NCBI GenBank assembly: GCA_020205615.1
Contig: CM035167.1
Span: 138,460,568-138,524,567, forward strand
DNA from: Panax quinquefolius
Lineage: Eukaryota > Streptophyta > Magnoliopsida > Apiales > Araliaceae
Reading direction: 5' to 3'
DNA length: 64,000 nt
Shown: piece by piece, positions 49,475 through 62,305 of the stretch
How positions within the stretch are numbered: the stretch's first letter is position 1
Layout: the number at the start of each line of letters is the position of its first letter
The notes under the pieces: model-generated
The model's input: the letters and a program-made list of their open reading frames with translations, nothing else
What the model was told of the DNA's origin: nothing
Database searches by the model: none
Program-made: the position numbers and the translations under genes

Positions 49475-49654
49475 TTAGGGATATGATCTCTGGCGGAGAT
49501 CGAGGAATAGAACTAGGAGGGAGAGGCGAGTAAATCCTTCGCTAGTGTGTCCTACCTAAGCTTATTTGTTAGTTGGTCAAGATATATAGGGATATTATGT
49601 GATATATTGATTTCCTTAATTAACCCTTATTTTATAGCGATATTTGAGAATGTC

Positions 49655-50875
49655 GTGAGAATATTAATGATGGAGTAAATGAGGCCGTGGAGATGCTGTA
49701 CTCTCACCAAGGAGGAGCGTCGTGCAACAGTGGCAATGTTCCTCCTGTGAGCAACACCCTTGAAAGCGAGATGATGAGCGAGGGATGTTTAGAAGCTTTG
49801 CGGTTCATGCAAAATCGGGCGAGGAGACTCGTGTTCAAAATCTGAGGAGGAAATGATAGCAATTCACGAGTGGTCACAAATGGCGATTCAAAGAGTTGGG
49901 ACCACGAGTGGGAAAGCGGATCCGATTAAAGCGGAGGCGTGGGTCAAACAAATTACCAAGATATTTGATGTCTTGGGATGCGGAGGAACAGAAAGTTCCA
50001 TTCGCCACCTTTATGTTCGCGTGGCGAGGCAGATTCTTGGTGGGAATCGTGAAGCGTACCCATCCAAATTTACTTTTCGGCGTGTCGCGTAGAGACGTTT
50101 GAAGCAGTTCAATGACAAGTACTTCCACGAAAGTATTCGTCGTATGAAGGAAGTGGAGTTTATTAGACTAGAAGCGAGAATAACATGGCGGTGTCCCGAT
50201 CGAGGTAAGTTCGCGGAGTTATCGAGTTTGCACCTCATTTGGTGGAGAATGAGGAACGATGACGCGGATGTTTCGAGAGGTTTGAAACCCGACATACGTC
50301 GATATCTCATTTCTCATAAATTTTCTCTATTCGGATGTTGTCAGCGAGGCTCGGTTGTTAGAAGCGAGATAACGAAAGTACGTTCAACCGAGGGACCATA
50401 ACCGAGGATCATCTAGAAGATAGCGGTCATCGAATAACGATAACCAACGGAGAAAGAAGAATCTGAGACAAAAGCGGTAACCACTCTGGTGGTAATCGTG
50501 GCCGTGAAAATAGAAGAAGCGAGTCGGGAGGAGATTTTAAAAGAGGAGATTCAACAACGACCGTATGAAGGCGTCGGCGCCTATAAAGAACTAGTTTTAG
50601 GGAGGAGAGAGCGACCACCGGTCGTATGTTACAAATCTTGGAAAGAGGGACATATCACCAAAACCGCCCACAACAATTTAAGGTATGCTATAGTTGTGGA
50701 AAGGAAGGACATATCGCTTTCGAGATTATGCAGTGGCGAAACCTAGTTCGATGGGGGACGGTGACTCAAAAAAAAGATCCCGAGAAAAGTCAAAGTCAAC
50801 GATTAGGAAGAAGCGTTTGTCGTGGCCGGTCAAAATGCAAGGAACCCGAACGAAGTTATACGGGTTAGTCAATTA
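49655..50875 (+). pseudogene. Element B gag remnant
   Basis: Frames are broken, but KAEAWVKQITKIFDVLG, FNDKYFHESIRRMKEVEFI, RGLKPDIRRYLISHKFS and CYSCGKEGHIAF match element A gag and its zinc knuckles. The first knuckle reads CYKSWKEGHI, with the second Cys lost. At least four frameshifts are needed to read it through, and no single ORF exceeds about 100 codons. Confidence 0.8.
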
Positions 50876-53330
50876 TAAATTCTTGCGAAGTATATACCTT
50901 ACTAGATATCGGTTCTACCCATTCTTTTATCTCTCTTACTTGCGCTCAGCGTTTAAACTTGACTCCGGAGAAATTAGACTTTGACTTTATCTGTGGAAAC
51001 TCCGTTAGGAGAAACTTTCATCACATCCATTTGTTTATAAATCTTGCTTGATTCAGTTGGCACTATCACATTACACCGTTAACCTTATTTCTATAGAGAT
51101 ATTTGTTTTGATGTGATTTTAAGGTTAACTACTCATCACGCCGAAATTGATTATTTTCGTAAGGTTGTTAGTTTTCATATTCCTAAGCAACTTTGTTATT
51201 CGAATTCAAGCAATCAAACCATTGTAGTCAAACATTTTCATATCAAGCCATGAAGTCATTCGTTTATTACGGATATCAAATTTTCTTAGTCCATGTTATG
51301 GATTTGAATAAAGACACGTCGATTTGAATAATATTCTGTTGTTATTGATTTTTCTGACGTATTTCTGAAGAATTTCTTGGCTTACTCCCAAAGCGATATT
51401 AAATTTTGTATCGACTTTGAACCCCAGACAAAACTCATTTCTAAAATCTCATATCGAATGGCTCTCTATTGAACTTCGGGAGTTAAAAATTCAACTATAA
51501 ATTTGGTACTGAGCCTTTATCTTGTGACTTCCTTTGTGGAATTCACCTAAGCAGAGACTCTCTGTGGGACGCGTCATATTAGATGCGATAGTAAAGCGAT
51601 AGGTGTCATTGTGACGTCTTATCCAAGATTGGGATATGAGTCACAGTTGAGAGCAACCTAAGTCGATTATCGAAATACGTAGCTTTCAGAAGCTTAGTTG
51701 GTTATTATCGGAGATTCGTTGAAGGATATTCTCGAATCATTGTTCCATTAACGGTGACTCGTAGAGATACAAAATTCGAATGGAGCGAGGAATGTGGGAA
51801 GAGCTTCAAGAACTCAAGAGGAGACTCATTTCAAAGCACATATTCTAACCATGCCATCTGGAAAAGCGAGCGTGGTAGGCCGACGCGTTGAGTAGAAGAT
51901 CATATCGCGAGGAGCGAGTGCGATGATGTCAAGTATACGATAGAGCCAACTTTAATAGAAAAAGTTAAGGTTGCTCGAGCCACCGGGCCGAAATGATGCG
52001 TAAGAAGAAAGTACAAGAAGGAGCTATTAGGGCGAGAATTGATGAAGAAGGAATACTTCGAGTCCACTCTAGACTTTGTGTTCCTAACAACTCTGATTTA
52101 AAGAACAAGATTATGATGGAGGCACACAATACACCATTTGCAATCCATCATGGGAGTACCAAAATGTATTATGATCTTCAACATACATTTTGGTGGAGCA
52201 ATATGAGAGAGAGATCGCGTAGTTTATCTCGATGTGTTTAACTTGCTTAGCGTGTAAAGGCGGAGCATCTTGTACCTAAGGGTCCGTTGCAACCACTTGA
52301 GATTTTGAAATGGAAGTGGGAACACATTACCACAATTTCATTACTAATCTTCCTGGGGTTTCTCAAGGCATAGATGCGATTTGGGTTATTGTTGATAGAT
52401 TAACCAAGTCCGCTTCATTTCTTATCGATCACGAGAGACTTATTCCTTGAGCGTCTTTTTCTCGTATATGCGTAAATGCGATTGTGAGATTGCATGGCAT
52501 GCCAGTATCCATAGTTTTAGATCGTGACCCAAGATTCACTTCATGATTTTGGGTTGGAAAGCTAAAGGACGCAATTACGATTGATTTGGTATACCATCCT
52601 CAAGCGGATGGGCAATCGAAAGGACTACTCAAACTCTTGAAGATATATTAAAACTCTGTGTCCTAGATTTCAAAGGAAGTTGGGATAAGTACTTGCCATT
52701 GGTGGAATTCTCATACAACAATAGTTATTAAACAAATATAGGCATGGTTCCATTTGAAGCATTATATGGACAAAATGTCGCTTCTCAATATGTTGGGATG
52801 AGGTGGGTGAAGCAACATTGTTGGGACCCTAGAGTTAATACGTATGACTAATGATTCGACAGCGTATACAAAACCAAGACAAGATCGACTAAAAGAGTTA
52901 TGCGAATCTTCATCGAAAGGACGTGGAATTTAGTGTAGGGGATCATGTATTGTTGCGAAGTTGCTCCATGGAAGGAGTTACAAGATTTGGGAAAGAGAAA
53001 GCTCAATCCACGATTTATCGGTCCATTTCAAATTCTTGACCGAGTAGGAAATGTAGCCTATAGACTTGCGTTACCTCCGAGTATGTCTCGTGTTCATAAT
53101 GTGTTTCACATATCTGTACTTCGTAAATATGTGAAAGACCCGAACCACGTTATTGAGTTAGAACCGGACGAGATAGCCGAAGACTTAACGTATGAGGAGG
53201 TACACATCAAGATTTTGGATAGGAAGGAGCATGTCCTACTGTATGAAAGGTTATACCACAAGTTAAAGTTTTGTGGAGGAATCATGCTATAGAGGAAATG
53301 ACACGGGAGTTGGAAACGGAAATGAAAGCG
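50876..53330 (+). pseudogene. Element B pol remnant lacking the RT core
   Basis: In order: a protease trace near 50925-50990 (CAQRLNLTPEKLDFDF in mixed frames), the pre-RT segment near 51335-51450 (DFSDVFLKNF, DIKFCIDFEP), the RT/RNase H hinge near 51690-51800 (LVGYYRRFVEGYSRI, FEWSEECGKSF), the integrase HHCC finger at 51993-52241 (AHNTPFAIHHGSTKMYYDL, FWWSNM), a shattered integrase core at 52310-52760, and the C-terminal module at 52945-53292 ([34 protein letters not shown]). Most RT and RNase H is absent. The C-terminal module type places it near Tekay/Del. Confidence 0.85.
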
Positions 53331-53394
53331 AGGTATCCTCACCTTTTCAAAACACTGTGCGTACGTCACGTCAATTTCGAGGATGAAATTTCAT

Positions 53395-53406
53395 AAGGAG
53401 GGAGGT
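53395..53406 (+). promoter_or_regulatory. Polypurine tract of element B
   Basis: AAGGAGGGAGGT lies immediately before the 3' LTR start TGTAAGACC, equivalent to the tract at 44996 in element A. Confidence 0.8.
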
Positions 53407-56224
53407 TGTAAGACCCAGAAATTTTTAAATAAAAGGAATTTCCTTTATTTTGAAATAGTAAGGGTTGATTTGATTAATGTGGATAGTTAAGGGTTAAATA
53501 CATAAATATTTCAAAATAAGCAAGTGGTTATAAAATATTCATTGTTGTTGGGGAATATTCGTTTGGTCGTGGAATATTTAAATCTTGTCGGGGAATATTA
53601 AATGACGACGGTGCGCAGCCCATGTGTGGGCCCCATATGTGAAAGCGATTGGATGAAGAAAACGACAAATATAAGTTGTTTTTAAATAGCGGCGTAGTTG
53701 TTATTGATTATCATTGTTGGAATACCCGTTGGTTAAACACACTAATCTGTCTGCGTTGTTGAGCAAGAGTAGGATACTGCAGTATTGCACCAATTATTGA
53801 TTCTTACGTAAGAAGGCCTTTACTCAATAATGGTTACGATGAATTCTTTGTTCAATATTTTATTGAGTTAATAATTCTTTGCGTTGATATTTTATATTCT
53901 TTGTATTTTCAATAATTGTCATTACTACGGTATTTTTATTATCGAAGCAATAATTCATATTATCCGAATAATATTATTAGATAACATTATTGGCAATGTC
54001 TAGAAAGTTTTGTCTAAGGAGAGGTTTGGTCACCTAATAATTGCTTGCGCATGAAGAAGAAATTCTTATTGAAAGCCCCCTTTCCTGAAGCTGCACGGTT
54101 GTCAATATTGTGATTACGTAATATTATTTGTGAATAATTAATTATTGATTCATATGATGAGGAAAATATTGATTTTATGTGGATATAGATGGAGAAAAAT
54201 TTTAAAATGACAATTGTTGAAAATTAATATTTTATCTTTTTCTGATAAAATAATTCATTTAAATATATTATTTTAATAATATATTAACGGTGATATTTTT
54301 ACAAATAATGTGGGATATATGAGTATATGAGGAGGAAGAGTATTTTTGTGGCATTAAATGTTTAACACATGTTTTGTGTGTTGGTGGACACAATTATTGA
54401 CCGAAATTTGATTATAGCTTGTAAAATCACCTGTTTGTGGATTTCGGTCAATTTCTATTTGGAATTTGGAAAAACTTTCTTCTGCAAAGTTGTAGAGAAT
54501 TGAATTTCCTATAAAAACTCATGAGATTCGAATTTTCTGATGAAAGGGCTATTTATTATGAATTATTGAAGTTCCGAAGCTCCGAAATAATTGATTTTTG
54601 GGAGTTTAAATTATTTTTGTTAAGAAAAACGTTTTTTGTATTTTTTTTGGACATCATTAACATGTGTGGCTGGTGTTTTGACCAAAAGGTGGGCTAAGGA
54701 AAATTTGTATAATTATATTAATATTATATTAAATTTTCTGCTTTGGTGTTCTAAGCATTTTCCTATAAATAGGGTGCTTAGGTTAGAATTGAAAATCACA
54801 CCGTAAACCGAAGTTTCTCTCTATTCTCTCGATATTTTGGCGTATTCTTGTGAGTATTTTGAGTATACTTTGAGTATTGCTAGGATTTGAAGCAGTTGCA
54901 AGTTCCTTCAAAGACTATACCCTAGATTCAAATTAGAAATCTCGATCTTTCGAGGTAAGGGATATTTTTTTTTGTAATGATATTATTTCTTCAATATCAT
55001 TATCTTTGAAATGTTGATCTGAAGTTTTATCAAATTTGAAACTTTTTCATATCGGGGTTACTATTCATGGGTTACTTATTCATGAGTTCTTATTCACGAG
55101 TTCTTATTCATGAGTTCTTATTCACGAGTCTTATTAAATAAGCGTGAAGATGTTTTTGTGGAATTTCTATCTTTTGGTGTGAGTTACTATTCACGATCTC
55201 AAGACTATTCACGATATCTCAACACTATTCACGTATACTGTACTATTTCATAGAAAAATAAAATTTCTTCTTTTCGTCAAAAACATCTATACGGATACTA
55301 ACTCGATGTATCCATGTTTTGATCATTCTTGAATTTTACACCACTATGATTATTTTTGAGGTATTTTTGGGCGTGGATAAAACCAAGTACGAATCCTTAA
55401 TCCTTAATCCTTGTCATTTTGTTTCCTTTGGATTCGTTTCTTTAAAAATATTTTCATCATCCTCGGTCTTAAATGATGATATTATTGAATATCTTTGGCT
55501 GTAGCAGAAGATGAATGATTCTGAAGAATATCTTTGGCACCAGTAGTGCAAAGATGAGCAGTGTTGAGATGAACATGACCGATTGATTAATATCTTTGGC
55601 ACTGTAGTGCAAAAGATGAGCAGTGTTTAAATGAACATGATTAATGATGAATATCTTTGGCTGTAGTGCAAAGATGAATATTTGATTCGGATGTATATTG
55701 ATTGATGTTACGAGGGATAAAATATTGATGATGGATCGTTAAATTCATAGATTATAGTAGATTTCATTCTCTACGTAACTCTTCTATGAATTATTATTTC
55801 ATTGCGAATATTGATCCGAAACTTGTTATCTATTGTATTCTATCGATTTTTTCCTGTTGAAGACTAACGATAATTTGTTGTATATTATCTTAGTCATAAT
55901 ATTCTTCTTGGGCTAGTTGAGCTCACCCTTTTCCTTGTTGTTCCATTTTTCTTCTCGGGAGGCGAGAATGTGGCGAGTCTTTAGTGGGGTATGGAATGAA
56001 GATTCTAGAGAGAGTTGTTTAGTAGTCCTCACCATTTTGTAAAATAATGAATCAATAATGTGATGAGGATTTATTTGAGTATAGATATTGTCTACAGAAG
56101 ATAATATTTGTATTCAAACTCTCGCGCTTTTCTTGTTGTAATAATAAAGTTGTAGTTGTTTTACATCATGTATTTGGCGACTCGAGAATGGGTGTTGTGT
56201 ATACCTATATTTTGGGGCGTCACA
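53407..56224 (+). repeat. Element B 3' LTR
   Basis: 2,818 bp, TGTAAGACCCAGAAATTT to GGGGCGTCACA, followed by the target duplication TTAAG. It includes TATAAATA at 54764-54771, short TTCATGAG/TTCACGAG repeats at about 55065-55150 and the hairpin array at about 55491-55675. Confidence 0.9.
55491..55675 (+). repeat. Hairpin array in B 3' LTR
   Basis: Units near 55491, 55529, 55592 and 55651 repeat the ATCTTTG...CAAAGAT arrangement with GTAGTG loops. The first unit has lost bases in its loop and 3' arm (GTAGCAGAAGAT). Confidence 0.75.
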
Positions 56225-56632
56225 TTAAGAGTTACTTATGTTTAGTTTAATATTCGAGAAAAATAATTAATATAATTTTTAATACTTTTTATATGAATAA
56301 TAAAATTCATTTTATAATAATAAGTTTATTTTACGTAAATTTTAATATTTGGGAAAAAAAATTATATTTGCGTTAATTTGTATTTTTATGCTTATTAAAA
56401 TTTAACTTTTAATTACAAAAATTATATTTGAATGTATATTACGTAAATTTTAATTTTTAAGAAATTTAATTAGCAAAAGTATGACTTTATTTTCTTGATA
56501 AAATAAATATTTATTATTTTTGAGAAATATGTTATTTATTAATGCACAAATTCATAATTTAATTAATTATATCAAGTTAAGTAAAAATTATAACATACAA
56601 ATTTATATTTAGTGGATATGTTAAATATTATA
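56225..56632. repeat. Host flank, copy 2, right part
   Basis: It starts with the TTAAG target duplication of element B and continues the sequence of 34985-35388, ending in TTATA (56628-56632). Joined to 46491-46664 it reconstitutes copy 2 of the duplicated host segment. Confidence 0.85.
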
Positions 56633-59061
56633 TGTGAGACCCCAGATTTTATCAATAATGATTTAAATTTTGTCGAAATAATTTTTTAATATTATGGTGT
56701 GAATTTAAGATAATATTATAGTTGTGGGTAGTATTTATAAATTTTGCAAAGTATGCAGTGGTTATATTATATTCGATTGGTCGGAGAATATTCGGTTTAA
56801 GAGGAATATTAAATACAACGGCTCAATTATTGGTGGACCCTAATGTAATTATTGTCGGATTGAGAAAACGACAAAAATATTTTATTGAAATAACTGGCGG
56901 AAGTTTTACCGTTGATCTTGTTGAACTACTACTCAGTAGTAAAAGATCACGATATCGTGTGGTTGCATAGTAGACATACGGTATTGATTATTGACGCTTA
57001 TGTGAGAAGTCACCGGTTTGATTCCATTATTGTCGATTAATAATATGAATTATTATAGCGATAATGACGTTTTGTTTTATTCGTATTATTAACGTAATAA
57101 AAGCGAAACATCTTTTATATAAAATGTAATACTTTATTAAAGTTATTCTATAAATAGAATATATTATATTTTATTATGCATAGTGTTGCGTAGTGTTGCA
57201 TAGTGTTTGCGATAGTAAAATGTTTTTATATAAATAGAATATATTATATTTTATTTAAAAGATTTTGCTTTAAATATGGACCGTCGATTAAAGTAAATCA
57301 ATCGGACTGATTCATGGATTAATTACTATGCATTCTATTTTCCTATAAATAGAAGCTCATTCCTTCATTATTTTCTTATTTAATTCATTTGAAACTACAG
57401 AAAGAGAAATTATAGAGAGAATTTATAGAGAGAAAATCTATAGAGAGAAAGAAGAAGAGTGATTCTCGCTACTTCACTTTGCCAATATTGAGCTTCTTCT
57501 AAGGTAGGGAATATTATTTGTTGTATTCGTAAGGTGTTATTCTTTCTTATTCATGAAGAGAACTTCGTTATTCCATTCATTATTATTATTCGTTGGAATA
57601 ACCGTAAAAGTGGCATACCCTATACATAACTCAGATATCTGTGGATACCCCTATACTTGGTGAAATCCTTATATTATTCCATTCTTATTTATTACGTTGG
57701 AATAACTCAGATACGTGAATCCCCTATACTTGGTGATCTTCTTACGTTATTCCATTCTTTATTATTACATTTGGAATATCCCGTCATGCAGTGTTTTACA
57801 CCAGGACCTGGTTCCATTGTTTATTATTCCGCATTTATTATTCTCATTGGAATATATCTCATGCGTGTGTTTTACAGGACACGGGTTCCATTGTTTATTA
57901 TTCAAGCATTTATTATTACATTGGATCATCATCCCGATTGTGAATTTCACACGACACGGTTCCGTTATTATTATTACATTGGAATAACTCGTCTGGCGCA
58001 AGCATCGCATGCATGGTGATTTCTTTTGTTATTCCATTCTTTATTATACCCGGTTGGTTAAAACTTTGACTTTATACTCCATGAAATTAGTGGAATATCC
58101 TCGATATTCAAGGCTTCATCCAAAGATCTTTCATGGAAATATTCTTCCGATCATTCTTGAATTTTACTCTACAAAAGCAAGATCTTGTTGACAATTTGGA
58201 CGTTAATAATTCCTAAATAAATTAATTCTTGAACTTGTTTTATTGAATTATTATGTCGTTATCATCATCCTCATGTTATATTATGTTATCTTTGGCTTAC
58301 GTGCGTAGATGACTTAGTATGATTATTGACCGAGGATCATTCGGTATAATCGTGGCTTGTTATAAATGATGTGATAAAAAGTCCTCGATGGCACAGAATG
58401 CGTTGATGGATAGTTTTGGTATGATTATTACCGGGGGTGATTCTAAGTATAGTCGTGACCATTGATAATTTGATGAAAATCCTTGACCGTGATACGAGGA
58501 TGATTAGATGTGGTGGTTTATTTATTAAGTCGAGTCTCGGCGATAAAAAAATTGATGAAACCTTTTAAAACCTAAAAGGCGATGAGATTTTATTTTCTAC
58601 TTGACTCTTTTAATGGATTAGATATTCCACTGCGATTAAACCTGGTTGTCTATTGTATTTTATCGGTTTTTAACATTGAAAGGCTAATGATAATTTATTT
58701 CGCATTATCTTAGTCATAATATTTCTTCCGGGCTAATGAAAGCTCACCCTTTCTTTTCTTCGTTTCTCTTGAAAGGAAATGATAACATAAATTTGAGACG
58801 AGTCGGGGAGCAGAGTAATGGTCAGGAGGATAGCAATAGTAGTCCTCACTATTACGTGAAATAGTGTGATAATAGTTGTAATGAGGACTCCTATTGAGTT
58901 TGTATAATATCTAAGTAGACAATATTTGTATTCAAACTCACGATTTATGTCGTATTAGATACTTTACAGTTATATTAGTAAGTTGTATTTGAATTTACGT
59001 ACTACGTAGTAAGTGACGCACCCAAGATGGGTGACGATACCTAATTTCAGGGGGTGTCACA
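56633..59061 (+). mobile_element. Solo LTR of family A
   Basis: A 2,429 bp complete A LTR, TGTGAGACCCC to GGGGTGTCACA, with TTATA on both sides (56628-56632, 59062-59066). TATAAATA lies at 57344-57351. It occupies the same target site, in the same flank, as element A at 35389. No internal region is present. Confidence 0.9.
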
Positions 59062-62000
59062 TTATAACTGAAAGATATATTTGACATTATATTTAAAATA
59101 TTTTTGAATATTAATTGGTCAACTACACTAGAGGTAGTGAATGTTATATATTATAGATTAGAAGAATAATGAGTGTTAAAAGAGTAGTGAGTATTATTAT
59201 GGTTATCTATATAGAGAGTGTTAATATATTTTACTTATTTTTTAACAATTTAAAGACAAAATTATACATTGTAGTTCGTTAAACTTAAAAGTGTTGTCAC
59301 CAAAAATAATTTATTTTTTTTTTACTTAATTTGGTTTAATTAAATATTTAACCGGGTATTGCCGTAAATGCCTTACTCAAATCAAGGGAGTAGGGACCAA
59401 TCCATTGGTTTTAGTTTTTCTAATTAACGTAACTTTGGTGCAAAATTTATCATTTCAGCACCATCTACTTTAATGCACATTTTACAAGTATGTAACGCAC
59501 CCAAATTTCTTTTACAAGTATTTATATATATATAGTCTCAAACTTAAACTCGTCCCTTATTTAACATACCTTATTTATCCCTCTTTAGTGATAGATCGGG
59601 TAACGATTCGGTCCGTCGCGATATATAGAACCGTCGTTATATGTTATTCGTCGCTAAAAACATATAGCGACGGTTCTATATAATCATCGTCCGGTCCGCC
59701 GCTAAAAGAGAGTGAACAATAAAGGATAAACTTAAAATCCGGACCATATATATATATAATTTATTGTATTATAATTTAATTATGAGAATATATTTTATCT
59801 TATCATATATATTTTTATATTAGTTGAAATTTAATGAATTTAAATATTTGTCGACATCATCTTCTTATAAATACTTTGGATTGTCAAATAGAAATCTAAA
59901 TAACTAGAAAACCTTCACCTGCAAGAAAAAAAATCCAAGCTCTCAAGGCCTCCAAAATGGCTGTATATAAAAAAAAATAATAAGGCCTCTAAAATTGCTA
60001 AAAGGGCTATATAAACAATTTTGTGAAACCTTTTTGTTTCCAAATTTACCCTTTTAAGAGATAGGAGCATTTACTTTGTAAAATAAAAAATTTACATTTT
60101 CTCTCAATCCTTCCTAATTTATTCTCACAAAATTTATTTAAATATTTTTTTTAATCACACACACTTCGTGTGTGCCAAGAATACTAATAAATAATAATGC
60201 CTCTAAAATAGCTACTTTTGACCGTAAAAAGAATAGAAGAAATGAGACCATGTATCTTACTTATCTGTCTGTCTAGAAAGCAAGTAGATATATGCAATTT
60301 GACTAGAAAAAATTAGCAATTAGCATAAAATTAATTTTAATTAATTGATCAATACAATATCAACACGCAGGCAATGTCAACACTTTATTAGCCAATTGAT
60401 CAACTTATTATGAAATTAACTTTATGTTAACTGGATCCAAATCAAACATATTCTACTAAATCTGGCAAAAACGCAACAACAACGTATCTCTAACTAAGAA
60501 GTTCATAACTTCGTCACTGTAAAATTTGACAAGTAATAAGGCCAACTTTTAAATTTCCAATTGATTTAAGCAACAGAAATATATAAATATATGGGTAATG
60601 ATTCATACTTAACATGCATTTGATATGGATAAGGAATATATAAATATATGGGTAATGATATTTGATATGCATTTGATATTTGATATCATCCGCTACTATT
60701 AGTTGACCACTACTATTAGAGTGTGTGTGTATATATATACTTGGATTAAAAAACAAAAACTTTACAAGCCTAATTCCTCTGTTCTTCAAACTAATCCAAC
60801 GGGCGATGGAGGTTGAGATTGATTCAATTCAACATCTCTTATCTTTTTCCATCTGCACAAACATTCAACAAAGGAATCAGTTAAGATGAAGATATCCATT
60901 ACCTGAAATGTTCAAACATAGCATCAAATCTTTTTCCCAAAACAAACAAACTCAGTTCGCGTACTTTTTTACAATTAACAAAAGTATCAACAGTCGATAC
61001 TAATGGTGATCACAATTATATAACAGCGCTGAACAAAACAGAATACAGGTTTCAAGACAAGGATTTCAAGGGAACATGATTAAAGAAGAACAAAAGGAAA
61101 ATAACTATGGTTCCTATATGCTCCTAGCTAAGGTACCATCCAACAACATGGGGAACTGGGACAGCCAGGTTAGATAATCTAGTGATATCACATCTGTACA
61201 ACATTGACACAAAAAAGAACGTCGACTGAAATATCATCAAAAAAACGACTGTACATAAACATTTCACCAAGTTAACTCATTTTATAGCAACCCGTCCAGT
61301 AGTACAACACATGCACATGCACCCTTGAAAAGCAATAATACGATAATAATAAGGTATACATTAAACTACACATAAACAGGACAAGTGGTTGAGATACCAT
61401 TAGTCATGGTAGAAGTCAATATACTGAACTTATATTAGATTATTAGGCATGTGTTTCCAATAGAAATTATACTAACAAGAAGTTAAATTATAACTGCAGG
61501 AAGGTCCAGAAAACAGTGATGTGTATGTCCTCTGTAAAATTTTCAAGTGGGATGAGACGAGGATTTTTAAATACTCTTTAATATTCATGAACAAAAATGT
61601 GCCGATCTCATATTCCAAGAGCAAGAGTAATCCATTTGTTGAAAGAACTTTCCTCCACCGTATTACTTTCACACTGATCACCGCACTGTCATTTTTTTCT
61701 AAACTACAACCAAAATTGTGGGAAATGTCCATATTTTCTAGAAAATCTTTAATACAAACAACATCAGTTCTCTAAATTTATGATGTGATGATCATGATGA
61801 TAGCATAAATAACAACAAAACCAGGAGGAGAGTAGGAGACAGCGCATTAACTTGTCTAATTCAAAACATCTGAGCCCCTCAAGTCTCAACTGCAGGTTAA
61901 GATGCTAATATTAACATCTAAAAATTAAATCTCAGTTGCACGCCATACCACAAAAAGAAAGAAAAGGAAAAAAAAACAAAAGCTTAATCATTTTTATTGT

Positions 62001-62305
62001 AGCATTAATTATAATAGCAAATATATGAACAACTTCCGAGCCTTGCCTCATGTTTTCTATCTCTTTCTTCTTCATGTACTAATTACTTGTACTATGCAAT
62101 GTCTAATACAACGTGCAACTTCTTTTTCTTTGTTTATTCACATAGACAAATACCAAAATGCAAATAACAGTTGCACTTGAATATACTCTGCATGAACAAC
62201 AATTAAACATAAAAGAACCTATAGTGTTTCCATTTGAAACAGCCACTACGCACTATATCTTCTATTAACTTATAGAAGGGACCATGAATACCTGCCAGAC
62301 AAGAT
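59062..62305. other. Intergenic region right of the retrotransposon island
   Basis: AT-rich and without a convincing gene. It contains the target duplication TTATA at its left edge, the inverted repeat at 59624-59680, a small hairpin word CACACACTTCGTGTGTG near 60162-60177, a direct repeat of about 30 bp near 60578-60650 (AATATATAAATATATGGGTA), and a GT/TA microsatellite at 60721-60740. Part of it could be 3' UTR of the RBR gene. Confidence 0.5.
59624..59680. repeat. Inverted repeat (ATAGAACCGTCGTTATATGT)
   Basis: ATATAGAACCGTCGTTATATG pairs with CATATAGCGACGGTTCTATAT across about 16 bases (one G-T or mismatch position in the middle). Further CGTCGCTA/CGCCGCTAAAA words flank it. It resembles the subterminal parts of plant non-autonomous DNA elements, but the borders are not defined. 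Confidence 0.55.

Larger units (their letters stand above)
46665..56224 (+). mobile_element. Element B: complete-ended Tekay/Del-like gypsy retrotransposon
   Basis: About 9.56 kb, flanked by TTAAG at 46660-46664 and 56225-56229. The LTRs are 46665-49461 and 53407-56224, start TGTAAGACC and end GGGGCGTCACA (5' copy ends GTCGCG). The internal region is only about 3.9 kb and decayed: gag, protease, small RT and RNase H traces, integrase zinc finger and core, and a C-terminal module. No full RT can be found, so it was probably mobilised in trans or has suffered large deletions. The uninterrupted target is visible at 34976-34990 (ATACTTAAGAGTTAC). Confidence 0.9.

Noticed and set aside
60162..60177. 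CACACACTTCGTGTGTG hairpin as a possible terminator or small RNA
   Set aside because: Short, single, and of a kind common in plant intergenic repeats; no further support in the sequence.
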